The notes beneath the pieces were generated by a model, which did not search any database, was not told the origin of the DNA, and saw nothing but the letters and a program-made list of their open reading frames with translations. From contig MCFG01000118.1 in the NCBI GenBank assembly GCA_002104895.1, positions 132,501-162,084 of the forward strand: a DNA stretch of 29,584 nt. The letters are read 5' to 3'. A program made the position numbers and the translations under genes. Of this stretch, positions 25,599-29,584 are shown piece by piece. Position 1 is the stretch's first letter; each line of letters starts with the position of its first letter. Origin of the DNA: Anaeromyces robustus (lineage: Eukaryota > Neocallimastigomycota > Neocallimastigomycetes > Neocallimastigales > Neocallimastigaceae).

Positions 25599-25688
25599 TG
25601 TAACGAATACTAGAAATTATAGAGTTGGCTTACTCGTTAAGCTCTAGAACTCTGCTCAGTATTCCTGGGTTCAATACACAGGAATGCC
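25599..25688 (+). repeat. LTR-like terminus with tRNA-like sequence, truncated copy
   Basis: It begins TGTAACGAAT, the same ten bases as the right terminus (on the minus strand) of the 25801-26515 element. An A-box-like TGGCTTACTCG follows at 25626-25636, and a B-box or T-arm-like GGTTCAATA at 25668-25676. The B box sits in the loop of a perfect 7-bp inverted repeat (25661-25667 with 25679-25685). No matching acceptor stem exists, so it is not an ordinary tRNA gene. It directly abuts the broken copia element. Confidence 0.5.
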
Positions 25689-25800
25689 TTTTGTTAAAAT
25701 TTATATTTTTATTTTTTACTATTTTATTATTTTATTTTTTTATTATTATTTTATTATATATTAATATATTATAAAGTGTATTAAATGATAATATTATTTT

Positions 25801-26515
25801 TGTAACGGAACGGTAGTTCCAATATTACAATTGACACCAAAATCTGAAGTAAACACAAACAAAATAAAATTTAAAATAAAAGATACTTATTGCAATATCA
25901 GAACACCTTTCCTTTGTTAACCTGAAAGGTCGGTGTCGAGATATATATATTAGTAAGATTTAGTTTTAAGTTTTATTTTATTTTTATTTAAAATATGTTT
26001 TATTAGAATTTAGTTTTATTAATTATTAAAAATTAATAATAACTAATCTTTGTAGTATTTCAAACTACTTATGAATTAATTATTACTAATATATATAAAG
26101 TTATAAAAGAATAAAAGCACAAAGAAAAATATTTTAACTAAAGATTTTACACCTATTTATACTTTTTGCGGAAAAATAGTTTTAAAAATAAAAGTTCATA
26201 AAAAATAATAAAAATTACTAGAAACTAAGATATTTTGATATAAAATGAATCTCATAGAAAAATAAAGAAATATTATATAATTTTTTCTTAAAGTTTCTAA
26301 TTTTATTCCATGTAATTCTATAAAGAAATACAGAAATAAAATACAGAAACAAATACAGAATAAAATACAGAAATTTATAATAAATAAATTTAAAATAAAA
26401 TTTTTATAAAATTTGGAACAAGGTGTGAGTCGAACCCAGAGTGTTCGCCCAGATGGTCATAGTTACTAACCACTAGACCATGGTTACTATTTTACTAATT
26501 GAGAGATTCGTTACA
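25801..26515 (-). mobile_element. Candidate solo LTR, 715 bp, with 5-bp target duplication
   Basis: The left end is TGTAACGGA (25801-25809) and the right end TTCGTTACA (26507-26515). These are inverted repeats matching at eight of nine bases and beginning TG...CA. Both flanks carry ATTTT (25796-25800 and 26516-26520), as expected from integration with a 5-bp duplication, though such a short A/T word can match by chance. No coding sequence lies inside. Orientation is set by the shared TGTAACGAAT terminus, so its 5' end would be at 26515. The tRNA-like segment lies just inside that end. Confidence 0.6.
26413..26490 (-). promoter_or_regulatory. tRNA-like Pol III type 2 promoter (A and B boxes) inside the solo LTR
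   Basis: On the minus strand an A box TGGTCTAGTGG (26480-26470) continues TTAG, as in eukaryotic tRNA-Glu genes. A B box GGTTCGACTCA lies at 26436-26426, 33 bp further on. The spacing from A21 to the T-loop equals that of a normal tRNA. However, the anticodon stem does not pair and the acceptor halves are not complementary, so a working tRNA is unlikely. It is better read as a tRNA-derived internal promoter or relic. Confidence 0.5.
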
Positions 26516-28217
26516 ATTTTATTATAAAAAGGTTAATAGACCAATTAGATTTTGTCGCGAATATTAGTGGATTTAAAATTGAAATTCACTAATAGATCAA
26601 TTACATTTAAATTTCGTTATTGACTAAATCACTTAAAATTCGATTTTCAATAAAATAAACAAATATTAAAAAGTATTTAAATTGATATTGTAAAGGGTTT
26701 GGACAAATTAAATAAATATTAATCAACTTAATTTAACCCTTAAGATATTAATAAAAATAATCAGAAGAAAAATAACGATAACTTGGCAAATATTGAAGAT
26801 TTCCGCCGCTTCGCTTTGATTTTATGCTCATTGAGAAGCTCTGCTCAAGAGCTACAACATATCTGAATTTCAGCCCATTTGGACCACTGGTTGGCGAGAT
26901 ATTGGACTTTAAAGGTTTATACAATATAAAAATATAATTAAATATTTACAAGGATCCATAAATAAATAATTATAATATTTTATATAGATAAAATCTTTTT
27001 ATTTCAATAATTATATTATAATTTATAATAATAATAATCATTCAGATATACAGAAAACGCCTTCAAATAATTTATAAAATATTAATTAGAATAATAATAA
27101 TAATTTATATAATATATTATAATAATTGTTAATTATTTTTATAAAAATTAGAATAGTTGATTATTATATTAATTTACAGAAATTCTTAGAATTCTAAAAA
27201 TCTCAAAAAGATTTAAAATTTACTTAAGATCTTAAATAATTAAAAATATCCCATTTTATCTAGAATTAATTATACAGAAAAGATTATAAAAATCCAAAGA
27301 TAAAAATAATTAATATATAGATAAATAATTAAATAGTATACTAAACAATTAAAATAATTAAATAGTTAACTAGTTAAATAATTAGAATAGTTATAAATCT
27401 AAATCTTAGATTATAAATTCTTATCATTAAATTTATTAATAGTTTATATAGTTTTATATTAGTTTTATATAGTTAGATTTTTATCAATATTATTTTATTC
27501 ATATATTTTATTTAAAATTATACATGTATAAATATATTATCAATAGATTATAATAATTAAATGTATTAATAATTATTAGATTTAGAAAAAGTATAAATAA
27601 GGATTGAAATTACAATTCCTTTTAATCTTTGTAAGATTATTAACTAAATAACTTAGAATTAATGACTTAATAATCTAATTATTATTTAAACTTTTCTTAA
27701 TTAATTATTAATAAAAAATATTATTATAAAACTTAATTATTTTAAAAAAGTGTTCTTTTAATTAATTAATTTATTGTGTATTAATAAATAAATTTGCCTA
27801 TTAATTATATATTTGTTTAATTAGTTATTTTGTTATTAATTAAACATCTTGACCTGACCATTATTAAACCAAAACTACCCTCATTTAACAGATTTAGAAT
27901 ATAATAACTCATGAAAAATGTAATTAAAATATTTTGAAATAATGTTTATAAATATTCAAGAATTTTCTCATTTGAAAATTCGAGTTTTTATTAACAAAGA
28001 AATAATAAAATAAATAAAATTATTTGATACTAACCTGTTGTTTGTTTGTGTCCAATAATTCTTGTTTATTTTCTAATATTGAGGTGTTTTTAAGTTTATT
28101 AAGAATTATTATTGTTGGACTTCTGTTCTTTACAATAAAAACTCCTATAAAATTTTTTAAACACCTTAGTATCAAATAATCAAATATAAAATTTTTAAAG
28201 ACTACTTAAGTAAGTCA
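26516..28217. other. Gene-free region with one GC-richer island
   Basis: No coding sequence is seen on either strand. The only unusual part is about 26785-26905, less A/T-rich than its surroundings and containing the inverted repeat AGCTCT-GCTCA-AGAGCT at 26837-26853. The remainder is A/T DNA with diffuse ATTA/TAAT patterns. A remnant of the interior of a nonautonomous element is possible. Confidence 0.45.
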
Positions 28218-28288
28218 GTAAAAATTTATATTAAAGGAAAAGGACGCTGAAAAAATAGAAAAGTCCGTATACTAATATAAATTTTTAC
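28218..28288. repeat. Perfect 16-bp inverted repeat with an inner stem
   Basis: The arms are gtaaaaatttatatta (28218-28233) and its exact reverse complement at 28273-28288, with 39 bases between. Inside, GGAC (28242-28245) and GTCC (28263-28266) could pair as well. This could be a transcript hairpin or the paired ends of a very small element. Confidence 0.7.
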
Positions 28289-28362
28289 CTTTTGGCGCTT
28301 AATAGTAATAAAAAATTTTATATAATAATTTTTATAAAACAAAATTTTTTTAATGACAATTT

Positions 28363-28656
28363 CAATTTCAGTTCAATTTTAATTTCAAATCTCAATTTCA
28401 ATTTCTATCACAATTCAATTAAAACTTCAATTTCAGTTCAATTTTAATTTCAAATCTCAATTTCAATTTCAATTTCAATCACGATTCAATTAAAATTTCA
28501 ATTTCAATTTAAAATCTCAATTTCAACTTCAATTATAATTCAATTAAAATTTCAATTTCAATTTAAAACCTCAATTTCAATTTCGACTACAATCCAATTA
28601 AAATTTCAATTACAATTTAAAATTTCAATTCAAACTTCAATTACAAATCAATTAAA
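28363..28656. repeat. Decaying minisatellite, five units of about 54-71 bp
   Basis: Units begin CAATTTCA or CAATTACA and end in AATTAAAA-type sequence. They start at 28363 (65 bp), 28428 (71 bp), 28499 (54 bp), 28553 (54 bp) and 28607 (~50 bp). Units 1 and 2 are closest, as are units 3 and 4. The units are themselves built from the hexamer CAATTT. Confidence 0.8.
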
Positions 28657-28673
28657 AAAAAAAAAAAAAAAAA

Positions 28674-28738
28674 ATTTCAATTTCAATTTCAATTTCAATT
28701 TCAATTTCAATTTCAATTTCAATTTCAATTTCAATTTA
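28674..28738. repeat. TTTCAA hexanucleotide microsatellite
   Basis: About 11 near-perfect TTTCAA/CAATTT units, preceded by a run of about 20 A. It has the same hexamer as the adjacent minisatellite, so the two probably share an origin. Confidence 0.9.
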
Positions 28739-29584
28739 TTCTTAATTTTAAATCCAATTTAAATTTAAATTTTGATTACAAATTCCAATTTAGTATTAAT
28801 TAAAAAAAAAAAAAAAAAAATTTTTTTTTATCATCAAATTTAAATTCAATTGCAAATTGAAATTTCAATCTCAAAATTTCAAAATCAATTCTGTCAATAA
28901 AAAAAATCTTTTTTATTTAAAACAATACCAAACTAGAAGAGAATAAAACATTACAATTAAAGTAAACTTGACTAAAATATACAAAAAAGGAAAAAAATAT
29001 GAAAAAAAAAATAAATAAATACAAAGAAATTTAAATAAATCCAATAATAAAATTTAAATATATAAGTGAATGAATAAATATTTTTTAAATAAATCAATTA
29101 ATAAGTGAATAAAAATATAATATTTAAATAAAACACATAATAAAAAATAAACGAATAATTGTAATAAAACAAATAAAAAAAAAAAATAATATAAAATATT
29201 TTTCTTTTTAATAAAAGAAAAATAAATATTTTTATATAAATTGTTATAAATTTTCTTTAAATCAGCTTCCTGTGACTTCCTACGCGAGGTAGCTTAATCA
29301 ACTGCCGATACGTAATACTTTTGTTTTCTGGGATATTTGACAACTGAGGTAGCTCATATAATTTTTTTCTTAAGGCTAATTAAGTTAGTCGTTAAAAAAA
29401 GAAATTAATAATATCCTACCTTTTATTAATTTTTAATTAATATTAACAGTCGAATATCTTAGCGTTTATATAACGGTTATAACAAAAGAGCTAAGGGTTC
29501 TATCACCTGAAGTTATTTAATAATTTATAAATAATTTGTTATAAAAATATTTAATTTTAATTATTAAAAAGAAAATATTATTAT
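28739..29584. other. Gene-free right end with a GC-richer patch
   Basis: A/T DNA with homopolymers. A GC-richer patch at about 29265-29365 carries two copies of GAGGTAGCT (29286-29294 and 29346-29354) exactly 60 bp apart. No open frame or RNA gene could be assigned. A feature continuing beyond the window is possible. Confidence 0.4.

Noticed and set aside
26413-26490. A functional tRNA gene on the minus strand
   Set aside because: A and B boxes and overall spacing fit, but the acceptor halves do not pair and the anticodon stem is mispaired with no U33, so only a tRNA-like element is claimed.
28357-28738. CRISPR-like array
   Set aside because: The repeats are contiguous and built from a hexamer, with no unique spacers, and the genome is eukaryotic.

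Overview
This 29.6 kb window looks like nuclear DNA of a very AT-rich eukaryote. The best fit is an anaerobic gut fungus (Neocallimastigomycota). The reasons are almost pure A/T intergenic DNA, GT-AG introns with near-complete A/T content, ATTT/TAAA tetranucleotide runs, Asn- and Thr-rich low-complexity protein segments, and a secreted subtilase fused to a hevein-like chitin-binding module. Dictyostelids share the A/T bias but fit less well. No marker gene settles the taxonomy, so this is an inference.

Layout, left to right. (1) 92-2800, plus: the 3' part of a 14-TM drug:H+ antiporter-type MFS gene. It is split into at least ten exons, all joining in phase, and its 5' end is off the window. 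(2) 3647-5695, plus: frame-broken remains of one or two genes of unknown family. (3) 5696-8254: gene-free A/T DNA with a TTTA microsatellite. (4) 8255-9577, minus: an intact 440-residue protein with seven predicted membrane segments and an Asn/Ser/Thr-rich tail, family not recognised. (5) 9578-13376: gene-free DNA with an AAAT microsatellite of about 40 units and a 24-bp minisatellite. (6) 13377-17148 and 17874-21677, minus: a tandem pair of secreted S8 subtilases. The second is intact (1267 residues). The first carries two single-base deletions. Both share a TATA-like box at exactly the same distance from the start codon. (7) 21991-25598, minus: a 5'-truncated Ty1/copia retrotransposon with one LTR, a polypurine tract, a long open pol and a protease fragment in another frame. 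(8) 25599-26520: two LTR-like sequences beginning TGTAACGAAT that carry tRNA-like Pol III boxes; one is a 715-bp candidate solo LTR with a 5-bp target duplication. (9) 26516-29584: no gene seen. This stretch holds a GC-richer island, a 16-bp inverted repeat, a decaying minisatellite and a hexamer microsatellite.

The most distinctive system is the protease pair. Each has a signal peptide, an I9-like propeptide, an S8 catalytic domain, an eight-Cys hevein-type module, an array of six six-Cys modules I cannot match to a named domain, and a Thr-rich basic tail. This suggests an extracellular, possibly wall- or chitin-associated protease. The second point of interest is the LTR family with tRNA-like sequence just inside its terminus. 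No operon-like organisation is expected or seen.
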